64,000 bases of DNA from an uncultured Bacilli bacterium (GTDB lineage Bacteria; Bacillota_I; Bacilli_A; RF39; UBA660), in NCBI GenBank assembly GCA_934130165.1, contig CAKOXO010000002.1, forward strand, positions 248,001 through 312,000, given 5' to 3'. The stretch's first letter is position 1; each line of letters starts with the position of its first letter. A model generated the notes under the pieces. That model searched no databases. It saw only the letters and a list, made by a program, of their open reading frames with translations, and was not told the DNA's origin. The position numbers and the translations under genes were made by a program. Positions 1 through 7,277 of this stretch are shown here, one piece after another.

Positions 1-703
1 ATACATTAAATCTGATATTCATTTAACTGAATTACAAGATAAATATCACGAACGTTTAACTAAGAAAGGATTCAAATTAGAACGAGGAGAAAAACACACA
101 GGAGTTAAACATTTATCAATGGGACAATTTAAAAATGTTGCTAGATATTATGATAGACAAGCATTTAGAAGTAAGAAAAAAATAGAAGAACAATATTGGA
201 AAATAAAAGGTTCATTACAAAATTCTAAAAAGAAAGCATTGACTGATAAAGTAATTATTGATGGAGAAATTTATCATATTCTATTAAATTTTCTAGATAT
301 GTATAGTGAAGAAATTCAAAATATGGTAACAAGTAAAGCATTTGTTGAAAGTTTAAATGAATTCACTTGTGATTATAAAACATTAGAAAGAAAATATAAA
401 AATAGTCTTATTGATATTAATTTTTTAGAAGATGAGAATGGCAAATTATACGAAGATAAAGCTAATTTACTAAATTTTGTTAATCATTTGTTGTTAATTT
501 TAAAAGAATTTTTTAGGGAAATTTTATTATCTAATGATAAAAAGAAGAAAGAAAAGACGATAGATATTTTAAAAGAATGTTATGATAATGACTTATACAA
601 TTCTACAGATTTAAAAGAAATCTCTAAAGATACTGATAGTGAAACAGAAGTAAATATTTTTATAAATAAAGAATCGTTAGAAAAAGACTACGATATTTTT
701 TAA
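1..703 (+). CDS. MobV/Pre plasmid mobilization relaxase, C-terminal part (cut by window edge)
   Basis: The reading frame is already open at base 2 and runs to TAA at 701-703, so the ATG at 119 is internal. The first residues seen (LTELQDKYHERLTKKGF, then LERGEKHTGVKHLS) match the part of MobV/Pre relaxases just after the catalytic domain, where LERG and KHLS blocks are typical. The rest is a Lys/Glu-rich helical, coiled-coil-like tail of the kind these proteins carry. MobV proteins nick an oriT and lead single-stranded DNA transfer of small mobilizable plasmids and integrated elements. The catalytic His/Tyr part lies outside the window, so activity cannot be judged. Its presence suggests that the left edge lies in an integrated mobilizable element. 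Confidence 0.8.
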   Translation, partial: YIKSDIHLTELQDKYHERLTKKGFKLERGEKHTGVKHLSMGQFKNVARYYDRQAFRSKKKIEEQYWKIKGSLQNSKKKALTDKVIIDGEIYHILLNFLDMYSEEIQNMVTSKAFVESLNEFTCDYKTLERKYKNSLIDINFLEDENGKLYEDKANLLNFVNHLLLILKEFFREILLSNDKKKKEKTIDILKECYDNDLYNSTDLKEISKDTDSETEVNIFINKESLEKDYDIF

Positions 704-715
704 AAGTCGTAGTCT
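685..715 (+). terminator. Rho-independent terminator of the relaxase gene
   Basis: Arms AGACTACGA and TCGTAGTCT flank a T/A loop that contains the relaxase stop codon, followed by a short T-rich tail. Confidence 0.6.
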
Positions 716-746
716 TTGATACATACTAAATTTTGATAATTTAGAA

Positions 747-783
747 ACGCACTTGCAAATTGACATAGTCAATTAGCGTGCGT
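747..783. terminator. Hairpin between convergent genes
   Basis: Outer arms ACGCAC/GTGCGT and inner arms AATTGAC/GTCAATT form an imperfect hairpin downstream of both the relaxase and the convergent HD gene. Only a weak T tract follows on either strand, so its role as a terminator for the HD gene is tentative. Confidence 0.4.
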
Positions 784-793
784 ATTAGACATA

Positions 794-1579
794 TTATAGA
801 TTATTAGTATTTAACTTATTATCAATATAATTGATAGCGTGCTTTCTAATTTCTTCCATCTTGTTTTTAGTATCCTTAATTTTATAGTCAATTCTATCTA
901 CCAGAATATTTATATAATCCTTTTCTTTAATATATTTTAAACCAGAAGAAAAATTATAATCAAAAATAAATGCTATATAAGATACCCAACAATCCATATC
1001 AGTTTCTCTTTCTTTACTTATAATAATTTTATTACTCATAAAATCATTATAGATTTTTTCTGTTATTATATCATTTTCTAATTTTTCTTTTGAAGAATTA
1101 AATATATCTTCAAATCTGTCATTTGCTTTTACTCTAAAATTATCCGTTTTATCAGCATCTCTAATAATTTTTGCGTGTAATAATTCCTTTTCATTAAGCC
1201 CATCTTCTATTTGCAATTTATTGTGATTTTTAATTGACTTTAAAATAATTGAATCATATTTATCCTCTTCAATAAAACTTCTTATTAAATTATCTTCAAA
1301 TAATATTTTAACAGCTAAATCTGCATGATCTACATTTTTATAATCTCTATAATCTCCAAATTCCTTTGCTTGTTCAAATCTAGCAATATCATGCAGTAAA
1401 GCAATTAATTTTGCAAGTTCTATATCTTCGTCTGATAATTTTAAATCCTTTGCAATATATTCACTTAAGGAAACAACACCATAAGTATGTCTTACTTTTA
1501 ATTTTATCATTCCATCAGCTAAATCATAACTATTTAAATATTGTTTAAATTCTTTTTGTGCTTTTTTAAAATCAATCAT
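794..1579 (-). CDS. HD-domain phosphohydrolase
   Basis: 261 aa. A metal-binding HD domain is visible: RHTYGVV (first His), LIALLHDIARF (the HD dyad near residue 64), a later NHNKLQI, and IRDADKTDN as the distal Asp. Such proteins hydrolyse phosphate esters of nucleotides or related small molecules; the substrate cannot be read from sequence. A GGAGG site lies 6 bases before the ATG. It is the last gene of a minus-strand group that also holds a GNAT, a Sel1-repeat protein and a membrane protein, with 10-25 base gaps, so co-transcription is likely. Cytoplasmic; no signal peptide or membrane segment. Confidence 0.8.
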   Translation of the reverse strand: MIDFKKAQKEFKQYLNSYDLADGMIKLKVRHTYGVVSLSEYIAKDLKLSDEDIELAKLIALLHDIARFEQAKEFGDYRDYKNVDHADLAVKILFEDNLIRSFIEEDKYDSIILKSIKNHNKLQIEDGLNEKELLHAKIIRDADKTDNFRVKANDRFEDIFNSSKEKLENDIITEKIYNDFMSNKIIISKERETDMDCWVSYIAFIFDYNFSSGLKYIKEKDYINILVDRIDYKIKDTKNKMEEIRKHAINYIDNKLNTNNL

Positions 1580-1600
1580 ATTAGTTCCTCCAACTCTATA

Positions 1601-2125
1601 TTATATTTTTTTTAATAAAATATGTCGTTTAATACTTTCATCTTTTTGATACCAAGTTTTTATTTCGTATCCCATACTTTGAAGATTTTTTAAACTATAA
1701 TCATTTCCAAAAGTTACTTCTGCCACAATATTATTGATACCTAATTCTTTGGCTCTTTTCTCTAAATGTTCTACTAATATATTTTGAAGATGATTTCCCC
1801 TATATTCAGGCAATACTATTACACCATCTATATCGGCACATTTTCCTTCTATATCAGGTATATAACTTTTAATTTGTTTCATTCTATTAGATACTGATAA
1901 AAATATCCATGCTATCATTTTATTATCTAAAAATGCGCCATAAATTTCTCCATCATTAATTGGGTCATTAACAATTCTTAAATATGTTGCTTTTTTAAAA
2001 GGAAGAAAATATCCTTTTTCATTTTCCTTAAAATTATCTATTACAATATTTTCTATTTTATAAATATCATCAACATCATTAGAATCACATAATCTTATTT
2101 GTACTTCTTCAATATTAATTTTCAT
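1601..2125 (-). CDS. GNAT family N-acetyltransferase
   Basis: 174 aa, the usual single-domain GNAT length. The core is IDGVIVLPEYRGNHLQNILVE around residues 99-119, which contains the R/Q-x-x-G-x-G/A-like acetyl-CoA pyrophosphate loop (YRGNHLQ), followed by a helix and a strand with AEVTFGND and SLKNLQSMGYEIK, the typical C-terminal GNAT pattern. It transfers an acetyl group from acetyl-CoA to an unknown amine. AAAGGA precedes the ATG. It sits between a Sel1-repeat gene and an HD hydrolase in one strand-consistent group. Confidence 0.82.
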   Translation of the reverse strand: MKINIEEVQIRLCDSNDVDDIYKIENIVIDNFKENEKGYFLPFKKATYLRIVNDPINDGEIYGAFLDNKMIAWIFLSVSNRMKQIKSYIPDIEGKCADIDGVIVLPEYRGNHLQNILVEHLEKRAKELGINNIVAEVTFGNDYSLKNLQSMGYEIKTWYQKDESIKRHILLKKI

Positions 2126-2141
2126 ATTATATTTTCCTTTA

Positions 2142-2768
2142 CTATTTAACTTTTTTATTAATGTTTATTTCATTATCGTATATAGTCTTATACTCTTGAA
2201 GTTTTTTTATTGCCCTTGGTAATCCATAATTTGAAGCAAGTTCTAAATAGAATTTAGATTTTTCTAAATCTCTTTCAATACCGACTCCATTATAATAAAA
2301 ATTTGCACCTAAATCATATATACCAGCCATATGACCTTTCATTGCACTATCATAGATTAGTTTAAAAGCAGTATTATTGTTTTTTTCTATATCTCCAAAG
2401 CCAAAATAATAGTATGCTCCTAAACAAAATATAGAAAATGCTTGTCTGTTTGGAATATTCTTTTCTTGTTCTATTAATTCTAATAGAGATTGATATGCTT
2501 TAACAAAAAGCTCATGTGCTTTATTTTTATCTTCTTTAACACCATCACCAAAGTAATAACAAGTCCCTACGCCATAAATACATCTAGGATCATCAAGTTC
2601 CTTTCCTTTATTATACCAGTATAAAGCTTTTTCAAAATTTTGTTTAACACCATTTTCACCACTATCATAACTTCTACCTAATATATAACAAGATAATCCA
2701 TCACCATTTTTTGCATTTTCTTCTAAATCAATTATATTAAAAATCATAGGGATAATTTTTTGTTCCAT
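2142..2768 (-). CDS. Sel1-like (TPR-type) repeat protein
   Basis: 208 aa with about four to five Sel1-like repeats: NGDGLSCYILGRSYDSG, DDPRCIYGVGTCYYFGDG, FSIFCLGAYYYFGFG and MAGIYDLGANFYYNGVG each fit the A-x-x-x-LG-x-x-Y-x-x-G signature, each followed by a helix with KA-x-x-x-Y/F. These alpha-solenoids mediate protein-protein contacts. There is no signal peptide, so it acts in the cytoplasm. A clear GGAGGT precedes the ATG. The partner is unknown; the neighbours suggest a small-molecule or regulatory accessory role, which is inference. Confidence 0.82.
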   Translation of the reverse strand: MEQKIIPMIFNIIDLEENAKNGDGLSCYILGRSYDSGENGVKQNFEKALYWYNKGKELDDPRCIYGVGTCYYFGDGVKEDKNKAHELFVKAYQSLLELIEQEKNIPNRQAFSIFCLGAYYYFGFGDIEKNNNTAFKLIYDSAMKGHMAGIYDLGANFYYNGVGIERDLEKSKFYLELASNYGLPRAIKKLQEYKTIYDNEININKKVK

Positions 2769-2783
2769 ACTTAGACCTCCAAC

Positions 2784-3290
2784 TTACTTTATTAATCTCG
2801 TTAATATTGAATATTTCCAATTTAATGTGGCTGCTTCACAACAATGCTCATACTTAATAATCATAGTTTTAATAAACTCATCATCAATTTTTTTATTATT
2901 AGTGATTAACTCTTTAATTTTTAAATATTCATTTCTAATAGCATTATCATTGAACATTGAACTATCGAGTTGTTTTTCTACTATTCTCAATATATCACTT
3001 GCTATTACTTTTCTTTTATTTTGATTATATATTTCAACATATTTATACATTGATAGAATTGCTAGATATTGATCTTTTTTTATATCATTTAATTGTTGTA
3101 ATATACCATATATTAAAATTTGATAAAACGTATAAAAAATTGTCATTCTTTCAAGAAAATCTATAAAATTAACAATTTTTGAAAAACGATTAGTGAACAT
3201 AGTAATAAAAAAAGAAATACCAATAACTTCCACCAAATATAAAAATATTTGGAAAATGGTTTTAGTAATTAAATAACGCTTTTTTATCAT
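2784..3290 (-). CDS. Hypothetical membrane protein
   Basis: 168 aa, family not recognised. Two hydrophobic segments are visible, around residues 10-32 (TIFQIFLYLVEVIGISFFIT) and 46-66 (LERMTIFYTFYQILIYGILQ), followed by a charged alpha-helical cytoplasmic-looking tail of about 100 residues. GAGGTG stands 7 bases before the ATG. The gene begins 13 bases after the previous minus-strand gene, so the two are likely co-transcribed. Confidence 0.6.
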   Translation of the reverse strand: MIKKRYLITKTIFQIFLYLVEVIGISFFITMFTNRFSKIVNFIDFLERMTIFYTFYQILIYGILQQLNDIKKDQYLAILSMYKYVEIYNQNKRKVIASDILRIVEKQLDSSMFNDNAIRNEYLKIKELITNNKKIDDEFIKTMIIKYEHCCEAATLNWKYSILTRLIK

Positions 3291-3303
3291 ACTTTCACCT
3301 CAT

Positions 3304-4056
3304 CTATGTTCTACTCCAATATTCTAATTTTGCTAAAGATAATCCTATTCTATATGAAATCCCAAAATTATATGAAATACTTCGATTAAATATTTCAAGT
3401 ATATTTTTCAAATATATCTCTTGATACATAATTAAAATTTTATTTTCTTTTTCTGATATATTATGAAAATCTGAATAATGAAGATTATTTCTACATTTTC
3501 TATTAATTGAATAAAATTTTTTATCTATATCTTTTTCATTTTGCTTAAAAACTTCTTCTAGCAAATTAATTGAAGAGTTAGACTTTTTATCATTCCAAAA
3601 CATTTCTATTATAATTGCTTTGGCTTTAGCAATAAATCTCTGAAAATCAAAATGGAATATTCCAATATCAAATGATATTTTTTCTTTTATAATATTATCA
3701 ATAAATAAAATTGTCTTAACTAAACCATATCGTTGAAGTATATATAATTTTTCTTCCTTATTAATCTTGCTTTTGCTAAACAATTTATATGTAGAATATG
3801 ATTTTCTATTAATATTTGTTTTGGAAATTCTTTCGACATACATATTAGATATATCTTTTAACTTTTCTTTTATAATGTCATATATATCCGGCATTAAAAT
3901 TTCTATCCATCTTAACGGTGTCGCTACAATTCCATCTATCAATTCAAATTTTTCTTCTTTGCTATACTCCCAATTTCTAAAATTTATATCTAATAAATTT
4001 TTATTATTTAAATATAGAACTACATCAAATATATAATTATCAAAATCTATTCCCAT
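3304..4056 (-). CDS. Hypothetical protein, probably the 3' part of a frameshifted gene
   Basis: 250 aa from the first ATG; family not recognised. Mostly helical, rich in Lys/Ile/Asn, with RKCRNNLHYSDFH as its most distinctive stretch. The same frame stays open upstream for about 44 more codons, up to about 4188, with coding-like composition and no ATG, until it overlaps the 3' end of the next upstream gene. Joining the two by adding one base near 4150-4160 gives a single 348-aa protein. I therefore think this ORF has lost its real start by a one-base deletion in an A-rich run, or that the assembly has an error there. Confidence 0.55.
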   Translation of the reverse strand: MGIDFDNYIFDVVLYLNNKNLLDINFRNWEYSKEEKFELIDGIVATPLRWIEILMPDIYDIIKEKLKDISNMYVERISKTNINRKSYSTYKLFSKSKINKEEKLYILQRYGLVKTILFIDNIIKEKISFDIGIFHFDFQRFIAKAKAIIIEMFWNDKKSNSSINLLEEVFKQNEKDIDKKFYSINRKCRNNLHYSDFHNISEKENKILIMYQEIYLKNILEIFNRSISYNFGISYRIGLSLAKLEYWSRT

Positions 4057-4139
4057 CTCATTTATTATTTCATTAGTAGTTAATGATGTATTTGATGGAC
4101 AATATTTTAGATTATGATTTCTAAAATCTTCAATTTCCT

Positions 4140-4349
4140 TTAAAGTGATTTTCTTTTTCCGCTTAAACCACCATATTTGGCTTTTATTGTTTCTTCAACA
4201 AAAATGGAAGAAAAAAATACTAAAAACGAACTTAAAACTTCTTTTTTTTCATAATCAGATATATTTTTTTTAATCTCTAATATATAACCAAGCCAAAAAG
4301 CATCATTTAATATTTCATTTACTATTTTTCTTTCTTTATCCTTGTCCAT
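4140..4349 (-). CDS. Short hypothetical protein, probable 5' part of the frameshifted gene
   Basis: 69 aa, helical and charged, no recognised domain. GGGAGG lies about 16 bases before the ATG, a longer spacing than usual. The stop at 4140-4142 lies inside the open frame of the following minus-strand gene, which continues in the -1 frame through GGAAAAAGAAAATC. The most economical reading is that this is the N-terminus of a 348-aa protein broken by a single-base deletion. Confidence 0.45.
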   Translation of the reverse strand: MDKDKERKIVNEILNDAFWLGYILEIKKNISDYEKKEVLSSFLVFFSSIFVEETIKAKYGGLSGKRKSL

Positions 4350-4431
4350 AACTTATTAGATTAATCCTCCCAAATAAAAAATATATCTAATAAAATTATA
4401 CTATATTTTAGGCAAATTTACTATATAAGCA

Positions 4432-4460
4432 TTGATTTATCGTAGAACTTATCATATAAT
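4432..4460 (+). promoter_or_regulatory. Sigma-70-type promoter of a putative small RNA
   Basis: TTGATT (4432-4437) and a perfect TATAAT (4455-4460) are separated by exactly 17 bases. Transcription would start near 4467, ahead of three hairpins ending in a strong terminator. Confidence 0.55.
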
Positions 4461-4466
4461 TGATTT

Positions 4467-4588
4467 AACAAGTGAGGGATATTTTTTTGATAAAAGGTTT
4501 AAAACCTTCTTATCAACTGCTCCATTGAGGAATCTGTTCGGAAAATCCGAACTTACATATATGAATCATTCGAAAGAATGATTTTTTT
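4467..4588 (+). ncRNA. Putative structured small RNA (about 120 nt), family not recognised
   Basis: Downstream of a good promoter lie three hairpins in a row. The first pairs TGATAA and AGGTTT with AAACCT and TTATCA (about 4488-4515). The second is GTTCGGA-AAA-TCCGAAC (4537-4553). The third is AATCATTC-GAAA-GAATGATT (4564-4583), with a GNRA tetraloop and a run of seven T, a textbook intrinsic terminator. No coding frame with a ribosome binding site lies inside. It could be a stand-alone sRNA, a leader/attenuator of the relic downstream, or the end of a degraded mobile element. I do not recognise any known riboswitch core. Confidence 0.45.
4564..4588 (+). terminator. Strong Rho-independent terminator
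   Basis: Perfect 8-bp stem AATCATTC/GAATGATT with a GAAA tetraloop and seven T; it ends the putative small RNA. Confidence 0.75.
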
Positions 4589-4820
4589 GTATCTTACAAA
4601 GAAATATGTTATAACGCAAGAATGCAAAGATAAAATCAATAGTTTTATCAGCCAAGTAGAAAATGCAAATAAAGAATATAAGAATATTCAAAAATTATCA
4701 ACAACTCTTACCAATGTTGACTCTAATATTAAAGAAAACAATAAAAAAATAAAAATACTTACTGAAAATAATGAAACATTAGAATTACGAGTTAAAACTC
4801 TTACTGAAAAAATAAATTAA
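4578..4820 (+). CDS. Short coiled-coil ORF, doubtful
   Basis: 80 aa, starting inside the terminator hairpin with no ribosome binding site. Residues 20-80 form a heptad-like coiled coil (ECKDKINSFISQVENANKEY, later NNKKIKILTENNETLELRV). It may be the remnant of a larger coiled-coil protein, such as a mobilization or nuclease-associated gene, left next to the DUF1016 relic. I do not assign a function; expression is doubtful. Confidence 0.3.
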   Translation: MIFLYLTKKYVITQECKDKINSFISQVENANKEYKNIQKLSTTLTNVDSNIKENNKKIKILTENNETLELRVKTLTEKIN

Positions 4821-5059
4821 AAGCAGAAAATTTGGGTCAAATGAATATGTATTTAAATTATTATGAACAAGTAGTAAATAGTGAGGAAGATGGCAAACCA
4901 ATTGGTATTATACTGTGTGCCGAAAGAGATAAAGTAATGTTAGAATATGCTTTAGGTGGCTTATCTAATAATATTTTTGCTTCAACATATACTTATTATA
5001 TTCCCAATAAAGAACAATTAATTAGTGAAGTAGAAAAGGTATTAGAAGATAACAAGTAA
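4808..5059 (+). pseudogene. DUF1016/YhcG-type PDDEXK nuclease, C-terminal relic
   Basis: The frame KAENLGQMNMYLNYYEQVV, then PIGIILCAERDKVMLEYAL and GGLSNNIFAS, is the well-conserved C-terminal part of DUF1016 (PDDEXK nuclease superfamily, YhcG-like) proteins. These are normally around 330-380 aa, with an N-terminal helical domain. Only about 80 residues remain. The frame is closed by TGA at 4805-4807 and has no start with a ribosome binding site. The catalytic residues lie largely upstream of what remains, so this is a dead fragment. Family members occur with restriction systems and mobile elements, in keeping with the relaxase remnant nearby. Confidence 0.75.
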
Positions 5060-5067
5060 TTATAAAA

Positions 5068-5088
5068 GGAAGAGTTTTTCACTCTTCC
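5068..5088. terminator. Bidirectional terminator
   Basis: GGAAGAG/CTCTTCC stem followed by T tracts on both strands; it lies between the DUF1016 relic and the convergent repeat-peptide gene. Confidence 0.7.
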
Positions 5089-5091
5089 GTT

Positions 5092-5361
5092 TTAATTTGT
5101 AAAAGTATGTGTAACAGAGCCATCCGAATTATGACTTATAGTTGTATGTCCTGTTGTAATGCTATGACTCGTCGTGCCATTAGAACCATGACTTATTGAA
5201 GAGTGTCCAGATGAATTAGTGTTACTACTACTTCCATCAGAGTGATGGCTAGTTGTAGAATGTCCAAATGAACTATTATGACTTGTCGTACCATTAGAAC
5301 TATGACTTATCGAACTACTTGAATTATGTCCGAATTTCGAATTAATATCATTGCCAAACAT
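5092..5361 (-). CDS. His/Ser/Thr-rich tandem-repeat small protein
   Basis: 89 aa, about half Ser/Thr and a sixth His. After MFGNDINSKFGHN it consists of roughly four imperfect repeats of about 18-20 residues, each built as GH-(S/T)-x-(S/T)-SH-x-S-(D/N)-G-(S/T); examples are GHSSISHGSNGTTSHSITT and GHTTISHNSDGSVTHTFTN. No signal peptide or membrane segment. Histidines on a regular spacing could bind metal or give a repetitive beta structure; both are inference. It follows a two-TM protein gene by 12 bases and is likely co-transcribed with two small membrane-protein genes. ATAG-GAGAT-type site before the ATG. I know no characterised family. Confidence 0.6.
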   Translation of the reverse strand: MFGNDINSKFGHNSSSSISHSSNGTTSHNSSFGHSTTSHHSDGSSSNTNSSGHSSISHGSNGTTSHSITTGHTTISHNSDGSVTHTFTN

Positions 5362-5373
5362 AATACTATCTCC

Positions 5374-5907
5374 TTACTTATTTTCTACTTCGTTTTTACC
5401 TTCTTGTATACCTTTACTAATACTTTGGGCAATTGAACCTGCAGCATTAGCAACTGTTGGAGTTATTTTTTCTATACCTTCTTGTGCAACAGGCATAACT
5501 TGTTGAGTAGTATATGCTGTAATTTCTCTCCTATGTGCTATAAACATTACAACACCACCTGCAATTGTTAATGCGAAACCAATAAAGTTTAAAAAGCCTC
5601 CTAAAGCGAACAAGCCAACACTACCAAACATTCCCTTTGCTGTATCCTTTGTACTATTGAAAGTATTTTGAGCCTCGTTAATTACTGTGTTTTGATCCAT
5701 AGAATTAAAATTGTTAATTGCATTACTACCAACTTTATCAAATGCATTTGAAGCACTATTACCAGTACTAACAAATCCAATAATTATAAGTGCAATGCTA
5801 ATAACTAATGTAATAACTCCAATAATCAACAACATTTTACCAACTTTTTTTACCTTAGCGTTATTTCGCTGATATTTTTCTTCACTCAATAATTTTTGAT
5901 TATCCAT
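5374..5907 (-). CDS. Small two-TM membrane protein
   Basis: 177 aa from the ATG at 5907, chosen because AGAAAGG lies 9 bases upstream; an ATG three codons earlier overlaps that site. Two hydrophobic segments (about residues 25-47, MLLIIGVITLVISIALIIIG, and 95-120, GLFALGGFLNFIGFALTIAG) enclose an Asn-rich loop. The C-terminal 55 residues are soluble, with alternating Ala/Gln/Ile (PVAQEGIEKITPTVANAAGS), which would make an amphipathic helix. Middle gene of the unit with the His-rich repeat peptide and another membrane protein. Function unknown. Confidence 0.65.
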   Translation of the reverse strand: MDNQKLLSEEKYQRNNAKVKKVGKMLLIIGVITLVISIALIIIGFVSTGNSASNAFDKVGSNAINNFNSMDQNTVINEAQNTFNSTKDTAKGMFGSVGLFALGGFLNFIGFALTIAGGVVMFIAHRREITAYTTQQVMPVAQEGIEKITPTVANAAGSIAQSISKGIQEGKNEVENK

Positions 5908-5956
5908 TTTTAACATCCTTTCTAAAAAAATAAGATTTATACTTTCTTTTAAATTA

Positions 5957-6460
5957 TTAATAACTTTTTTTGCCTTTAACTAAATATATAATAAATGCCC
6001 CTAAAATGGCCAATCCAGCAATAGAACCACCAATTATATAAAATATTTGATAAGACATTGGTTTAACTAAATCGTAGTATACAGTGTAATCTTTATTTTT
6101 AATTGCTGTATCTTCCATCTCTAAAGAGTTCATTTTCGAATATAATTCACTTGATTCACTTTGACATTTAGAATGCTTTTCGAACCAATCGGAATCTTCC
6201 ATATTCATTGCATCGCATTCTTGTTCTTTTTTTTCATATTGTTCTTTTAAAGGATAATATTCTTTTTCAATTGCCTTTAGTCTCTCATTAGCTGCATTTA
6301 CAGCAGCTTTAGATTGTTTTTGTGCCGTTTTTTTTCTTTCGTCATTAATTTTTTTAGAATCAACTTGTTTAAATAATCCAACACCTGCAACTATTAGTCC
6401 AATTATACATCCAATAATAACAATTTTAATTGGCAACGCTATTTTTTTCTTTTGCTCCAT
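5957..6460 (-). CDS. Small membrane protein with coiled-coil ectodomain
   Basis: 167 aa from the ATG at 6460, which has AAAGGAG 9 bases upstream; the more distal ATG has no such site. N-terminal TM (IALPIKIVIIGCIIGLIVAG), a 90-residue charged coiled coil (KAAVNAANERLKAIEKEYYP, then YEKKEQECD), and a C-terminal TM (IFYIIGGSIAGLAILGAFII). First gene of the three-gene unit. The topology puts the coiled coil outside the membrane, inferred from the Lys-rich ends. Family not recognised. Confidence 0.65.
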   Translation of the reverse strand: MEQKKKIALPIKIVIIGCIIGLIVAGVGLFKQVDSKKINDERKKTAQKQSKAAVNAANERLKAIEKEYYPLKEQYEKKEQECDAMNMEDSDWFEKHSKCQSESSELYSKMNSLEMEDTAIKNKDYTVYYDLVKPMSYQIFYIIGGSIAGLAILGAFIIYLVKGKKSY

Positions 6461-6571
6461 TATATTCAACTCCTTTCTTATATTTATAATCATATCATAT
6501 TTTTGTCGTTATGAATAGCATTTTGTCGAAATTAGAAGCAAAAATAAGATAATTTTCTTAAGGTGATGATT

Positions 6572-7012
6572 ATGAATACTGAGAAAATTAAAAATATAAG
6601 AGAAGAATTAGAGATTACCCAAGAAGATATATCAAGAGTTTTAGGGTGTACAAGAACAGCCTACTCATTGTGGGAAATAAACAAAAATACAATACCATTA
6701 TATTATTTAAATAAAATATCAAATGAGTATAATATAAATATTGATTATTTAGTAGACTTATCAAATGACAAGTATATCAAATTTAATAAAGTAGAAATTG
6801 ATAGAATTAATTTAGGTAAAAAGTTAAAAGAAGCAAGGAAATCTATTAATTATACTCAAGAAAAACTCGCTTCAAAGTTAAATACAACGCACTCTGTTAT
6901 AAGTGCATATGAATCAGGGAAATCAACCGTATCTACATTATTCATTATAGAAATTGCAAAAATTACAAATAGATCATTAAATTGGTTATTAGATAAAACC
7001 TCAGTGAAATAG
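6572..7012 (+). CDS. Tandem double XRE/HTH_3 transcriptional regulator
   Basis: 146 aa from ATG 6572, with AAGG about 9 bases upstream. Two complete HTH_3 domains in series: residues 3-60 (IKNIREELEITQEDISRVLG, then YSLWEINKNTIPLYYL) and 80-140 (LGKKLKEARKSINYTQEKLA, then SVISAYESGKSTVS). Each has the helix-turn-helix pattern of Cro/CI proteins. Two DNA-binding domains in one chain are uncommon and suggest binding of direct repeats as a monomer. It is divergent from the three-gene membrane/repeat-peptide unit, about 110 bp away, and is the obvious candidate regulator of it. Confidence 0.85.
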   Translation: MNTEKIKNIREELEITQEDISRVLGCTRTAYSLWEINKNTIPLYYLNKISNEYNINIDYLVDLSNDKYIKFNKVEIDRINLGKKLKEARKSINYTQEKLASKLNTTHSVISAYESGKSTVSTLFIIEIAKITNRSLNWLLDKTSVK

Positions 7013-7062
7013 TTTTACTCATCATATTTTATCGAATTTATAGTATAACAGTATTAGTTTTT

Positions 7063-7090
7063 ATATCATTCATAATGAATGATATTTTTT
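7063..7090 (+). terminator. Terminator of the double-HTH gene
   Basis: Perfect ATATCATTCA/TGAATGATAT stem with a three-base loop, followed by six T. Confidence 0.75.
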
Positions 7091-7099
7091 GATAAATCG

Positions 7100-7249
7100 T
7101 TAGCCACCTTCAGAATTTAGATGATTACCGCCAGAAATCATAATTTGATTTTTTGATATGGTATTAACAAATTCGCTCTCAATTTCATATTTAACATAAG
7201 GAGCATAAAAACATACTATATCACTACAATAATCGTTTCTATCACATTT
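7100..7249 (-). pseudogene. Short Cys-containing ORF with a strong RBS but an out-of-frame start
   Basis: A perfect AGGAGGT (7251-7257) is followed at normal spacing by ATG, but this ATG runs into TGA at once. In another frame, beginning two bases away, there are 48 clean codons to TAA at 7100-7102: CDRNDYCSDIVCFYAPYVKY, then IESEFVNT and a Gly-rich end SGGNHLNSEGG. Losing one TG from a TGTG repeat right after the start would produce exactly this arrangement. It may be a freshly broken small-protein gene, with three Cys near the N-terminus. Family unknown. Confidence 0.35.
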
Positions 7250-7277
7250 TACCTCCTAATAATTATTGTGAATATCT

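Noticed and set aside
4140..4190. Programmed -1 frameshifting between the two ORFs
   Set aside because: The run GGAAAAAGAAAATC has no proper X-XXY-YYZ heptamer in the upstream frame and no clear downstream stimulator; a one-base deletion is more likely.
4480..4560. IS200/IS605 end hairpins with a target motif
   Set aside because: TTGAT next to a hairpin was suggestive, but no TnpA or TnpB sequence is nearby.
4467..4588. Known riboswitch or T-box
   Set aside because: No T-box GGUGGNACC element and no core of the purine, SAM, PreQ1, c-di-GMP, fluoride or guanidine types could be found.
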